Shown here: positions 16,923 to 25,537 of the stretch, piece by piece | How positions within the stretch are numbered: position 1 is the first letter of the stretch | Layout of the letters: every line of letters starts with the position of its first letter | Assembly (NCBI RefSeq): GCF_937988725.1 | Contig: NZ_CALKHS010000010.1 | Location: 1,302,001 to 1,366,000 of the forward strand | Direction: 5' to 3' | Source of the DNA: an uncultured Castellaniella sp. | GTDB taxonomy: Bacteria > Pseudomonadota > Gammaproteobacteria > Burkholderiales > Burkholderiaceae_B | DNA length: 64,000 nucleotides | Made by a program: the position numbers and the translations under genes | The notes under the pieces: model-generated | Databases searched by the model: none | What the model was told of the DNA's origin: nothing | What the model saw: the letters and a program-made list of their open reading frames with translations, nothing else

Positions 16923-18068
16923 TCACTGAGCCAGCTTCCAGTGGCCTTTTTCCATGCGCACCACCACCACGGCGCGCTGGTCCGACCCATAGCGGCTGTT
17001 GGACGAGAAGTTGTAGATGCCATGCGTGCCGACCACGTCGTGCGTGGACAGGATGGCTTCTTTCAGGGACTGCCGGTAGGCTTCGGTCCCGGGCTCGCCG
17101 GTCGCCCGCTTGGCGGCGTCGGCCAGGACCAGGTAGGCGTCGTAGGTGTAGGCGGAGAACGCATCCACGGGCGCCGAGCCATTGGTCTTTTCATAGGCTG
17201 CGCGAAAATCCATGGAAACGGCGCGGATGGGATTGTCCTTGGGCAGCTGTTCGGCAACCAGCACCGGGCCGCTGGGGACCTCCAGGCCTTCGATGGCGCT
17301 GCCGGCCACGCGCACGAAATCGGCGTTGATCAGGCCGTGCGTGCCATAAATGCGGCCCTGGTAATTGCGCTTCGCCAGTTCCAGGTAGGGCAAGGCGCCC
17401 GGCGTGCCGGAATTCCCGGCGAACACCGCGTCGGGACGCTTGGCGACGATCTTGAGGATCTGGCCGGCGACGGACATGTCGCCGCGCGCATAGCGTTCAT
17501 TGGCCACGACCTCGATGCCCTTGTCCCGGGCGCTCTGGACCAGGCAGTCGTAGGCGATGTCGCCCAGGGCGTCCGAGAAACCGATGAAGGCCACGGTTTT
17601 CACGCCCGAGACCTTCATGCGGTCGACCACCGCCGACACCATCAGGCAAAACGGCTGCGACACCGACACCGTCCAGTCGTTTTCCTTGCCCGGCAGGGAA
17701 AGCGGGGTCGGCGAGATCAGGGGCACCTTCAGGTCGCGGGCGACGCCCGCGATCGCCATGGCGCCCGGCACGCCGGAAGTGCCGATCAGCACGTCCACCT
17801 TGTCCTCGGCCGCCAGCTTGCGCGCATTGCGCGCCGCCGTCGTCGGATCGGAGGCGTCATCCAGCACGATCAGATCCACTTGATGGCCCGCAATCACGGG
17901 ATGTTCGGCGTGCGCCGCGCGAATGCCCTTTTCGTAAGGCACCCCCAGCGCGGAAACGGGGCCGGAGAGCGAACTGATGACGCCGACCTTGAGGTTCGCC
18001 CCCATCGCCGGATAGGACAATGCGGTTGCAGCCGCCAGGACTGCCGTGGGAAGGATGCGCGCAAGCAT
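16923..18068 (-). CDS. Periplasmic substrate-binding protein of the Liv-type importer (copy 2)
   Basis: The product is 381 aa with a signal peptide (MLARILPTAVLAAATALSYPAMG) and the same type I binding fold as its neighbours (LKVGVISSLSGPVSALGVPYEKGI; DVLIGTSGVPGAMAIAGVARD). The second gene of the operon, 12 bases after the 18081-19247 gene. GGAG lies six bases before the ATG. The three paralogues presumably recognise different ligands for one membrane complex. The reading frame is intact. Confidence 0.88.
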   Translation of the reverse strand: MLARILPTAVLAAATALSYPAMGANLKVGVISSLSGPVSALGVPYEKGIRAAHAEHPVIAGHQVDLIVLDDASDPTTAARNARKLAAEDKVDVLIGTSGVPGAMAIAGVARDLKVPLISPTPLSLPGKENDWTVSVSQPFCLMVSAVVDRMKVSGVKTVAFIGFSDALGDIAYDCLVQSARDKGIEVVANERYARGDMSVAGQILKIVAKRPDAVFAGNSGTPGALPYLELAKRNYQGRIYGTHGLINADFVRVAGSAIEGLEVPSGPVLVAEQLPKDNPIRAVSMDFRAAYEKTNGSAPVDAFSAYTYDAYLVLADAAKRATGEPGTEAYRQSLKEAILSTHDVVGTHGIYNFSSNSRYGSDQRAVVVVRMEKGHWKLAQ

Positions 18069-18080
18069 AGGAGTCTCCGA

Positions 18081-19247
18081 TCAGGGTTGCAGGACCCACT
18101 TGCCGTTTTCGAGCTTCACGATGACCCGCGAGCGCTCGTCGGAACCATAGCGGCTGTCCGGCTTGAAGTTGTACACGCCATGGGTGCCCACCAGTTCCTT
18201 GGTGCTGGTGATGGCGTCGCGCAGGGCCACGCGGAACTCGGGAGTCCCCGGCTGGGCTTTGGCGGTTGCGCGCTTGGCCGCATCCAGGAAAATCAGCCAG
18301 GCATCGAAGGAATAGGCGGAAAAGGCATCCACGGCCGGTTCCCCGTTGGCCTGCTGATAGGCCTTGTGGAATTCCAGGGCCACCTTGCGGATCGGATTAT
18401 TTTCAGGCAGTTGATCGGCCACGATGACGGGGCCGGTCGGCGCGAGCAGGCCGTTCACGGCACTGCCGCCCACCCGCACGAAATCCGGGTTGATGAGGGC
18501 GTGGGTGCCATAGATCTGGCCCTTGTAGCCCCGCTGCGCCAGTTCCAGGTAAGGCAGCGCCCCGGGCGTCCCGGACGTACCCGTGATCACGGCATCCGGA
18601 CGCTTGGCCACGATCTTCAGCACCTGGCCCGCCACGGACGAGTCCGCCCGCGCGTACCGTTCGTTGGTGACGACTTCGATGCCGTCTTCCTTGGCGCGCT
18701 TGGTCAGTGCGTCGTAGACCAGGTCGCCCCAGGCATCGGAGAAGCCGATGTAGCCGACGGTCTTGACGCCCGAAGCCTTCATGCGGTCGACCACCGCGCC
18801 GACCATCAGGGGCGCCGGCTGCGGCACCGTGACCATCCACGCGCCCTCTTCGCCCGGAAGATTGGCATTGGCGATGGAAATCAGGGGAACCTTGTTTTCC
18901 CGGGCCACGGCGGCGATGGCGAGCGCCCCGGGCGAGCCGGCCGTGCCGATGATGGCGTCGACCTTGTCTTCGTTGATGAGCTTGCGCGCATTGCGCGCGG
19001 CCGTGCTGGGATTGGAGCCGTCGTCCAGCTTGATCAGCTCGACCTTGCGGCCATCGACCTTGGACTGAAACTCATACGCGGCCTTGATGCCTTTGTCGTA
19101 GGGAATCCCGAGCGAGGACACGGGCCCCGACAGGGACGTGATGAATCCGACCTTGTAGTCGGCTGCGTGGGCGCCGGGCGCCATGGCCATCGCACCGACC
19201 GCAGCGGCTGCCGCGGTCAGGGTGCGCAATGAACGAAACGATGTCAT
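18081..19247 (-). CDS. Periplasmic substrate-binding protein of the Liv-type importer (copy 3, operon-leading)
   Basis: The product is 388 aa with a signal peptide ending APGAHA and a mature start ADYKVGFITSLSGPVSSLGIPYDKGIKA. GGAGGAG lies just before the ATG at 19247. It is the first gene after the 167-base gap that separates the transporter operon from the oxygenase operon. It resembles copy 2 more closely than copy 1 by eye (for example SAYSFDAWL/SAYTYDAYL, YGSDERSRVIV/YGSDQRAVVVV). It should bind an imported aromatic acid in the periplasm; the ligand is not identifiable from sequence. Confidence 0.88.
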   Translation of the reverse strand: MTSFRSLRTLTAAAAAVGAMAMAPGAHAADYKVGFITSLSGPVSSLGIPYDKGIKAAYEFQSKVDGRKVELIKLDDGSNPSTAARNARKLINEDKVDAIIGTAGSPGALAIAAVARENKVPLISIANANLPGEEGAWMVTVPQPAPLMVGAVVDRMKASGVKTVGYIGFSDAWGDLVYDALTKRAKEDGIEVVTNERYARADSSVAGQVLKIVAKRPDAVITGTSGTPGALPYLELAQRGYKGQIYGTHALINPDFVRVGGSAVNGLLAPTGPVIVADQLPENNPIRKVALEFHKAYQQANGEPAVDAFSAYSFDAWLIFLDAAKRATAKAQPGTPEFRVALRDAITSTKELVGTHGVYNFKPDSRYGSDERSRVIVKLENGKWVLQP

Positions 19248-19414
19248 ATTGAACTCCTCCGGTCATGGATACGCACCGCTGGCGCCGGACATGAGAAACC
19301 GTCTCTGCATGAACCCGAAGCACCTTAGTGCATTACTTTTCAAATATTCACACGTAAAGCAGTTTAGCGAGTCAATTCCGCGCCGACAAGCGAGGGTAAA
19401 CCACGATCTCCAAT
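19248..19414 (-). promoter_or_regulatory. Intergenic leader of the transporter operon; possible weak promoter
   Basis: This 167-base gap is less G+C-rich than its flanks. On the minus strand a TTGACT hexamer lies at 19370-19375, with AT-rich candidates for -10 (around TGTGAATATT) 17-22 bases further on. There is no clear MarR-type palindrome. The transporter genes may have their own promoter here or be read through from the upstream operon. Confidence 0.35.
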
Positions 19415-20152
19415 TCAAATTGTGAGCGTTCCCACACTGGAACCGCCGCACACGTACAACACCTGCCCGGTGATGAAACTGTTGGCCGGTTCGGCGAAGA
19501 ATCGCACGGCCCGCGCGACGTCGGCGGGTTCGCCGAGACGCTTGACCGGGATGCCGGCGGCCAGCGCCTTTTCGCGCTCGCTGCCCGCGTCCACCACGTC
19601 GTAGAACATGTCGGTGCGGACGGGGCCGGGGGCGACTACGTTGACCGTGATGCCGCTGGCGGCGAGTTCCAGCGCCCAGGTCCGCGCCATGCCCATCATG
19701 CCCGCCTTCGTCGCCGAGTAGCTGGTGCGGGTCGGCAGCCCCAGCGCGGCCCGCGAGGACAGGAGCACGACGCGGCCGAAGTGCGCGGCCTGCATGGCGG
19801 GCAGCGCCGCCTTGAGCAGATGGATGGCGCTGCCCAGATGCAGGTTCACCAGCGCGTCCAGATCGCTCAACTGCACCTCGGGCAGCAGCGCCGCGCGGAT
19901 GACGCCCGCGTTGTGCACGATGGTGGTGATTTCGAAGCGGCGCGCCAGTTCGGCCGCCGCCTGTTCCGTGGCCTTGCGGTCGATGAGATCGACCTCCAGG
20001 CTGTGGAGGCGCTCATGCCGGATGTCGCAGGGCCTCCGGGCCAGGGACACCACTTCCCATCCGCCTTCGAGCAGATCTTCGCAGATCGCCTTGCCGATGC
20101 CGGCGCTGCCGCCGGTCACGACCGCCACGCCGCGTTGCCGATCCGCCGTCAT
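19415..20152 (-). CDS. Short-chain dehydrogenase/reductase
   Basis: The product is 245 aa. It has the nucleotide motif VVTGGSAGIGKAI (11-23), HNAG (80-83) and the catalytic Tyr145/Lys149 in TSYSATKAG. It overlaps the cyclase-family gene by four bases (ATGA) and is the last gene of the ten-gene oxygenase operon. It would act on an alcohol/ketone of the pathway, for example in interconversion of dioxindole and isatin (inference). Substrate and cofactor preference are not readable. Confidence 0.85.
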   Translation of the reverse strand: MTADRQRGVAVVTGGSAGIGKAICEDLLEGGWEVVSLARRPCDIRHERLHSLEVDLIDRKATEQAAAELARRFEITTIVHNAGVIRAALLPEVQLSDLDALVNLHLGSAIHLLKAALPAMQAAHFGRVVLLSSRAALGLPTRTSYSATKAGMMGMARTWALELAASGITVNVVAPGPVRTDMFYDVVDAGSEREKALAAGIPVKRLGEPADVARAVRFFAEPANSFITGQVLYVCGGSSVGTLTI

Positions 20153-20958
20153 TGTCCGTCTCCCACCAAGGCCAGCACGCGCAGCGGACTGCCGCTGCCT
20201 TTCTCGATCTTCAGGGGCGCGCAGAACAGCACGGCCCCCGCGGCCGGCAGCAGATCCAGGTTGCACAGGCACTGCAGGCCATACCGCCCCGCCCCGTGCA
20301 TGAAGTAATGGCAGGGGTACGGGGGCAGCAGGTGATAGCCCTGGCCCGCGTCCGTGCCGATGGCCTCGGAACCGAATCCCCGGACGTCGCGCTCTTCGAT
20401 CAGGAAACGCACGGCCTCCGTGCTGGGGCCGGGGGTGTGCTGGCCGGTCTCGTCGAAATTCTGATAGGCCTCGGGATCCTGCCGCTTGGACCAGTCGGTC
20501 CGCATCAGCACCCAGGCGCCGGGCGGAATGCGGCCGTGCTCGGCTTCCCAGTCCTGGATGTCCTGGACGGTGAGCAGGTAGTCCGGATCGTCCTTGACCT
20601 CGGGCGAGCAATCGATGACGCAGGCGGCGCCCACGAAATGCTGGGGGGGAATCGTATCCACGGAGTTATGGGGCAGGTCCCTGCCCGAAATCCAGTGGAT
20701 CGGCGCGTCGAAGTGGGTGCCGGTATGTTCGCCGCAGGAGAAATTGTTCCAGTACCAGCCCGGACCCCGTTCATCGTATTTGGACACTTCTTCGATGCGG
20801 AAAGGCCAGCACTGGCCCATCTCGGGCGGCAAGGCGATCTGCGGGAATTCCGGGGTCAGGGTCTGGGTCAGGTCGATGACGCGGATGCTTCCGCCGGCCA
20901 GGCCGTGGGCCAGTCCCGCCAGCACCTGGGCGCTGCTCAGTGTTTCGGTCGCTTTCAT
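20149..20958 (-). CDS. Cyclase-family (PF04199) metal-dependent hydrolase; candidate isatin hydrolase
   Basis: The product is 269 aa. The family signature CGEHTGTHFDAPIHW gives metal ligands His78, His82 and Asp84, and His88 closes the HxGTHxDxPxH motif. This fold includes kynurenine formamidase and isatin hydrolase, both of which open a cyclic or formyl amide next to an aniline ring. The gene lies in an operon with a Rieske oxygenase, CoA ligase and thiolase-like protein, beside an anthranilate pathway. Isatin to isatinate is therefore the favoured reaction. Kynurenine formamidase is less likely because no tryptophan dioxygenase or kynureninase is present. Family assignment is firm; substrate is inference. 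Confidence 0.8.
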   Translation of the reverse strand: MKATETLSSAQVLAGLAHGLAGGSIRVIDLTQTLTPEFPQIALPPEMGQCWPFRIEEVSKYDERGPGWYWNNFSCGEHTGTHFDAPIHWISGRDLPHNSVDTIPPQHFVGAACVIDCSPEVKDDPDYLLTVQDIQDWEAEHGRIPPGAWVLMRTDWSKRQDPEAYQNFDETGQHTPGPSTEAVRFLIEERDVRGFGSEAIGTDAGQGYHLLPPYPCHYFMHGAGRYGLQCLCNLDLLPAAGAVLFCAPLKIEKGSGSPLRVLALVGDGQ

Positions 20959-20982
20959 GTTCGTTCCTCGTGATGCTGTCTT

Positions 20983-22236
20983 TCAGCCGCCATTGACCGC
21001 CAGTTCGCGCTCCAGGACCTTGGGGTTCTCCCGCCAGCGCTCCAGCCATTCCTTGGCGACGTCGCCGGGATAGACGTCCTCGACGCCGTCGCGCAAGGCC
21101 TTGACGATGGCATTGGCGATGGACTGGGGCGTGAGCTTGGGCGGCAGCATGTGCTGGTTCCATTCGTCGTCGATGGGGCCCGGAAAGACGTTGACCACGC
21201 GGATGCCCGCCTGCCGCATCTCCGCCCGCAGGCACTGGGCCAGCGAATAGGCGGCGGCCTTGCTGGCGCTGTACGTCCCGTGCGACGGGAAGTTCGACAG
21301 CGCGTAGATGGACAGGATGTTGACCCAGGCCGAGGCGCTGTCGACGCCGTCGGCCGAGCGCCCTTTCAGGGCCGGCCCGAATTCCTGCGCCAGGCGCAGG
21401 AGGCCGAAATAATTGATGTCCATCTCCATCTTGGCGACGTCCGTCCCGCGCCGCGCGGCGATGCCGTACGTGCGGTGGAATTCGGCGTTGTTGATGAGGA
21501 TGTCGACCTTGCCTCCGATGGAGCCCGCGATCCGGCTGACGCCGCGGCCGTCGGTCAGGTCCAGCGGCACCAGCGTGACCTGAGGCAAGGCGCTGATGTC
21601 CTCCAGGCCGCCGAGATTCTTCCAGGGTTCCGCATGGCCCACCCACACGGTTTCGGCGCCCGCCTTGATCACCGCCCTGACGATGGCCTGCCCGAGCTCC
21701 GTCTTGCCGTCGGTCACCAGGACCTTGCGAAATTTGGGATCGCTTGTCATTTCACGCAGCATCTTGTCGTCCGCCATATGAGCACTTCCTTCCATTGGAA
21801 AACCGATCAGGACCGCCTGGCCCGCCCTGTCCAGACGGGCGCCCACCCGGACGCGCTGCGGGGCTTCCCCCACTTCGCCATGCAGGTGCACCATCAGCGT
21901 CGGGCCGGCATCCAGATGCACGAAGCCCAGGCGCCAAGGGAGCCTTTCACGAAAAAACAGATCATTGCTGTGATGCAGGGTCGTGGCGCTGATCAGTTCG
22001 CCCTCGCCGCTCTGTTCGCGCCAGCGCATGTTCGCCGAGAGGCATTTGTGGCAGGCGGCGCGGGGCGGATACTGGACCGCGCCGCAATCCTGGCAGACCT
22101 GCAGCTCGAAGCGGCCTTCGGCCGCCGCCGCCGTGATCCCCAGCGCAATGCGCCCCCGCGCAGCGGGCGGTAGATTGATCTGCCGCGTGCGCAGGACCGG
22201 ATTCTTGCGCTTGGGCTTCATGAGAGGCATCGTCAT
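20983..22236 (-). CDS. Fusion protein: DUF35 zinc-ribbon/OB-fold domain plus short-chain dehydrogenase
   Basis: The product is 417 aa. Residues about 35-155 form a DUF35 acyl-CoA-associated unit: the zinc ribbon CQDCG...CHKC (C48, C51, C62, C65) followed by an OB-fold (GELISATTLHHSNDLFFRERLPWRLGFVHLD). Residues about 170-417 are an SDR with NN at 249-250, Ser309, Tyr322 and Lys326 (TYSASKAAA), although its nucleotide motif is diverged (VTDGKTELGQ). The start at 22236 overlaps the thiolase-like stop codon by four bases. DUF35 proteins normally partner thiolase-fold enzymes, so this probably forms a complex with the preceding gene product. Fusion to an SDR is unusual and suggests that cleavage and redox steps are coupled. 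Confidence 0.85.
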   Translation of the reverse strand: MTMPLMKPKRKNPVLRTRQINLPPAARGRIALGITAAAAEGRFELQVCQDCGAVQYPPRAACHKCLSANMRWREQSGEGELISATTLHHSNDLFFRERLPWRLGFVHLDAGPTLMVHLHGEVGEAPQRVRVGARLDRAGQAVLIGFPMEGSAHMADDKMLREMTSDPKFRKVLVTDGKTELGQAIVRAVIKAGAETVWVGHAEPWKNLGGLEDISALPQVTLVPLDLTDGRGVSRIAGSIGGKVDILINNAEFHRTYGIAARRGTDVAKMEMDINYFGLLRLAQEFGPALKGRSADGVDSASAWVNILSIYALSNFPSHGTYSASKAAAYSLAQCLRAEMRQAGIRVVNVFPGPIDDEWNQHMLPPKLTPQSIANAIVKALRDGVEDVYPGDVAKEWLERWRENPKVLERELAVNGG

Positions 22237-23399
22237 TCGCTTTTCCCCAAAATCACCGCTCCGGTGCACAGACAGAAGTCGTACGTCACCATCCCGAAGC
22301 CGGCCACCAGGCCCAGGCTCGCATCCGGCACCTCGCGCCCCTGGGCCTGGTCGGTCAGCTGGCGGATGGTTTCGGTCATGCCCAGGAAGCCCCCGGCCGC
22401 GCCCGCCTGCCCCGCGGAGAGCTGGCCCCCGCTGGTGTTGCACGGGAAGCTGCCGTCGTACGTCAGCGTGTGGGCGCGCACGAACTCGGGCCCCTCGCCC
22501 TTCTCGCAGAATCCGAGGTCTTCCATGTGCATCATGACGATCACGGGATAATCGTCGTAGGCCTGCAGGAAATCCAGATCGCCCGGCGAAACGCCGGCCT
22601 GGGCGTACAGATCGTCGCGGTCCATGCGCCAGCCGCCCCGCACCATGATCGGATCGTCGGCATAGGCGTTGTGCCGCTCGATGGCGCCGCGCACGACCGC
22701 ATACGGCAGGCCGAGGTCCCGGGCGCGCTCGTCGCTCATGACCAGGAAGGCCTCCGCCCCCGCGCACGGCATCACGCAATCGAACAAGTGCAGGGGCTCG
22801 GCGATCGGCCGCGCGTTCATGTATTCGTCCAGGGTGAGCGGCTTCTTGAAGACGGCATGGGGGTTGGACAGCGCGTTGTGGCGCTGCGCCACGGCCAGCC
22901 GCCCGAAGTCTTCGCGCCGGGCGCCGAACTGGCGCATGTAGTGCGCCGTGATCATGGCGAACACGGAGTTCGGGCCGCCCGATCCATAGGGATAAGTGGC
23001 GTCCCGGGCGAAATTGCTGAACGAGCCCAGGGTCTGCCTGAACGAATCCACATGATTGGTATCGGCCGCCACGCAGGCCACCACGTCCGCATCCCCGGCC
23101 TGCACCGCGCGGGCCGCCCGCCGCAGGCACATCACCCCGGAAGCGCCGCCCGTCGGCACGTGATCCAGCCAGCGGGGCGACAGCCCCAGATGCTGGGTGA
23201 CGCCCACGGCCGTATCCGGCGCCAGCGAGAAGCTGGACAGGCACAGGCCGTCGATCTCGTCCTTGGAAATGCCGCTTTGCCGGACCAGCTCGCGCAGCGC
23301 GCCGCCGATGAACCAGTGCGCCCCCCGCGTCGAAAACCGCTGGTAAGGCACCGTCACCGGCACCGCCACCGCCACGCCTTCATATCCTTTGCGCGCCAT
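22233..23399 (-). CDS. Thiolase-superfamily protein lacking the catalytic Cys and His; candidate acyl-CoA retro-aldolase
   Basis: The product is 388 aa with a full SCP-x type thiolase fold. Where thiolases have CASG the sequence reads GGASG (nucleophile position 85 is Gly). The usual GHP motif reads GQA (330-332); only the late Cys motif (CTG, 378-380) remains. It therefore should not perform Claisen thiolysis. Thiolase-fold/DUF35 pairs without the Cys, such as Ltp2 of steroid side-chain degradation, act as retro-aldolases on tertiary beta-hydroxyacyl-CoAs. Dioxindole-3-acetyl-CoA is such a compound and would give isatin plus acetyl-CoA. That substrate is inference; the missing residues are seen. 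The gene is coupled to both neighbours (1- and 4-base overlaps). Confidence 0.8.
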   Translation of the reverse strand: MARKGYEGVAVAVPVTVPYQRFSTRGAHWFIGGALRELVRQSGISKDEIDGLCLSSFSLAPDTAVGVTQHLGLSPRWLDHVPTGGASGVMCLRRAARAVQAGDADVVACVAADTNHVDSFRQTLGSFSNFARDATYPYGSGGPNSVFAMITAHYMRQFGARREDFGRLAVAQRHNALSNPHAVFKKPLTLDEYMNARPIAEPLHLFDCVMPCAGAEAFLVMSDERARDLGLPYAVVRGAIERHNAYADDPIMVRGGWRMDRDDLYAQAGVSPGDLDFLQAYDDYPVIVMMHMEDLGFCEKGEGPEFVRAHTLTYDGSFPCNTSGGQLSAGQAGAAGGFLGMTETIRQLTDQAQGREVPDASLGLVAGFGMVTYDFCLCTGAVILGKSE

Positions 23400-25024
23400 C
23401 AGACCTGTCTCCTTTTCATGGAACGCGTATCGAAGCAGCCGCCTTCGGACAACAGGGAAAGCGCCAGCTGCTTCAGCGCGCCACGCTGAATTTTCTGGGA
23501 AGTGGTCAGCGGCAGGGCATCGACGAAGGCGACATACCCCGGCGCCTTGTAATAGGCGAGCTGCGCCAGGGCGTGGCGCACGATGCTCTGCGCCAGGCTT
23601 TCGTCCGCCGCGACGCCGGCATTTTCATTGAGCACGATGCAGGCCATGACCTCGTCGCCGCGCACCTCGTCGGGCGCGGCCGCCACGGCGGACAGGCGCA
23701 CCGCCGGGTGACGGTTCAGAACGCTTTCCACTTCCACGGCGGCGATGTTCTCGCCGCTGCGGCGGATCACGTTTTTCTTGCGATCCACGAAATAGAGGCT
23801 GCCTTCGCCATCCCGGCAGACGACGTCGCCGGTGTGAAACCAGCCATCCGCCCAGGCCGCGTCGGTCGCCGCCTCGTCCTTCAGGTAGCCGCGAAAGAAA
23901 TAGCGCCGGGGGTCCCCGCCGCTGGAACGCACCAGCAATTCGCCCGGCGTCCCGTCCGGCACGTCGCTGCCGGCGTCATCGACCAGGCGGATCTGCACGA
24001 AATCCTCGCAGCGCCCGAAGCAGCTGGTGCCGACGTGGCGGGGCTCCTTGTCGGCCATGATGCAGGCCGCCGCGCCGGTTTCCGTCATGGCCCAGGCTTC
24101 CACCAGCGGGAAGCCGAAGCGCTCTTCGAAAGGAGCGTGGTTCTTCTTGTCCACGCCGGCCCCGAAGCCCCAGCGGATCCGGTGATCCCGGTCGGCCGCC
24201 GGCGGCGCCGACAGCAGCATCGCCGGCATCACGCCCAGGTAATGGACGATGGTCGCCCCGCAGACGCGCGCGCTTTCCAGCCAGGATTTCGGGTGGAAGC
24301 GGTCGAGCTGGATCAGGCAGCCGCCCGCCACCAGCACCACCATGGTGGAAAACGCCATGGCATTGACGTGATTGAGCGGCAGCGGCGTCATCACGCGTTC
24401 CTGGTCGCGCCGATAGGCGCAGACCCCGCCCAGCTCCGAATACCACTGCCCCGCCCGCAGGAAGTAGGCGTTGTCCAGCATGCAGCCCTTGGGGCGCCCC
24501 GTCGTGCCCGACGTATACAGCAAGGCGCATTCCGTCCCCGAGCCCACCGGCATGCCGGCCAGCGGCGCCGGCGACGCGGGAGGCGGGACGGGCAGGTCGT
24601 CCGCCGTCATCGTGCGCACGGAACGGCCCGCCTCGCGGGCGGCTTCCCGCAGATCGTCCAGGCGCTGGGGCAGGCTGACGATCAGCCCGACCTCGCTGTG
24701 CCCGATCAGGTAGCTGAGCTCGGCCAGCCGCATCTCGGCATTGACCGGCACCACGCTGACGCCCAGGGCATTGAGCGCCAGCCAATGGTACAGAAAGGCC
24801 GGCCGGTTCTCGAGCAGCAGGCCGACCCGGTGGCCATGGCCCCAACCGGCCTCGGCGTACGCCCGGCGCAGGCGCTCGACCTGTTCCCGCGCCTGGCGCC
24901 AGGTCGCGGTCCCTTCGGGGATGCCGTAGGCCTGCGCGGTCACCGCTTCCGTGACCAGGAAATCCCGGCCTGGCGTGCGGTCCGCCGTCGCCGCGAACGC
25001 ATCATGAATGCTTGAATGATCCAT
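23399..25024 (-). CDS. AMP-dependent acyl-CoA ligase of the oxygenase operon
   Basis: The product is 541 aa. P-loop YTSGTTGRPKG (170-180), AWAMTETGAAA, the hinge region HTGDVVCRDGEGSLYFVDRKKNVIRRSGENIAAVEVE, and TTSQKIQRGAL with the catalytic Lys near the C-terminus define an acid-CoA ligase. It lies 13 bases after the oxygenase small subunit gene and overlaps the thiolase-like gene by one base. It is thus placed to activate the oxygenase product, proposed here as dioxindole-3-acetate, for side-chain cleavage. It is related to, but clearly distinct from, the ligase at 9122-10720. Confidence 0.87.
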   Translation of the reverse strand: MDHSSIHDAFAATADRTPGRDFLVTEAVTAQAYGIPEGTATWRQAREQVERLRRAYAEAGWGHGHRVGLLLENRPAFLYHWLALNALGVSVVPVNAEMRLAELSYLIGHSEVGLIVSLPQRLDDLREAAREAGRSVRTMTADDLPVPPPASPAPLAGMPVGSGTECALLYTSGTTGRPKGCMLDNAYFLRAGQWYSELGGVCAYRRDQERVMTPLPLNHVNAMAFSTMVVLVAGGCLIQLDRFHPKSWLESARVCGATIVHYLGVMPAMLLSAPPAADRDHRIRWGFGAGVDKKNHAPFEERFGFPLVEAWAMTETGAAACIMADKEPRHVGTSCFGRCEDFVQIRLVDDAGSDVPDGTPGELLVRSSGGDPRRYFFRGYLKDEAATDAAWADGWFHTGDVVCRDGEGSLYFVDRKKNVIRRSGENIAAVEVESVLNRHPAVRLSAVAAAPDEVRGDEVMACIVLNENAGVAADESLAQSIVRHALAQLAYYKAPGYVAFVDALPLTTSQKIQRGALKQLALSLLSEGGCFDTRSMKRRQV

Positions 25025-25037
25025 ACCCGTCCGCGCG

Positions 25038-25526
25038 TCAAAGGAACAGCTGGATGGCGGGCAGAGCAGCGTCGCTGTTGATCAGGTTCACCCGCTTGAG
25101 CGTCATCCTGAGCGCGCCGTCTTGCACCGTCAGGTGGTGCCAGGCGGTTCCCACCAGGAACTGCAGGTCGTCCCCCTGCGATTCGGTGTAGTGGAAAGGC
25201 GTGCGCAGCACGAAACGGTTGGCGGCGGCGTCCATGTCCTCGATGCCGGGCGGCTGGAGCACGTGCAGGCTGCGGCTGGGAGGCTGCTGAGCATAGGCGC
25301 GGGGGCTCTTCAGCCGCTCGATGCGCAAGTCGCGCAACAGCTTGTCCTCATACAGATGGGAGGTGTAATTGACGCCGTCGGGCTGGTCCGGCGTCAGGGG
25401 CACCCAGTAATAGGCCTCGTCGGTGAACAGCGCATTCCATTCCTCGAAGCGCTTTTCATCCAGCAGCCTGGCCTCATGAACGACGAAGTCGATCAACTGC
25501 TGCGCCTGAATCGTATCGGGGGTCAT
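25038..25526 (-). CDS. Ring-hydroxylating oxygenase beta (small) subunit, IadE-like
   Basis: The product is 162 aa, the typical length and SnoaL-like alpha+beta composition of Rieske oxygenase beta subunits. Motifs include QLIDFVVHEARLLDEKRFEEWNALFTDEAYYWVP near the N-terminus and the paired Arg/His-rich segment in the middle. It has a structural role in an alpha3beta3 hexamer. AAGGAGA precedes the ATG at 25526, and the alpha subunit gene ends 11 bases upstream. By position and partner it corresponds to IadE of indole-3-acetate-degrading Variovorax (established as necessary with IadD); orthology is not proven here. Confidence 0.85.
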   Translation of the reverse strand: MTPDTIQAQQLIDFVVHEARLLDEKRFEEWNALFTDEAYYWVPLTPDQPDGVNYTSHLYEDKLLRDLRIERLKSPRAYAQQPPSRSLHVLQPPGIEDMDAAANRFVLRTPFHYTESQGDDLQFLVGTAWHHLTVQDGALRMTLKRVNLINSDAALPAIQLFL

Positions 25527-25537
25527 CGGAAGTCTCC

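Noticed and set aside
19354..19365. TAAA-gcag-TTTA as a MarR operator for the transporter operon
   Set aside because: Only four bases per arm, opposite arm orientation to the other operators, and no match to either half-site consensus.
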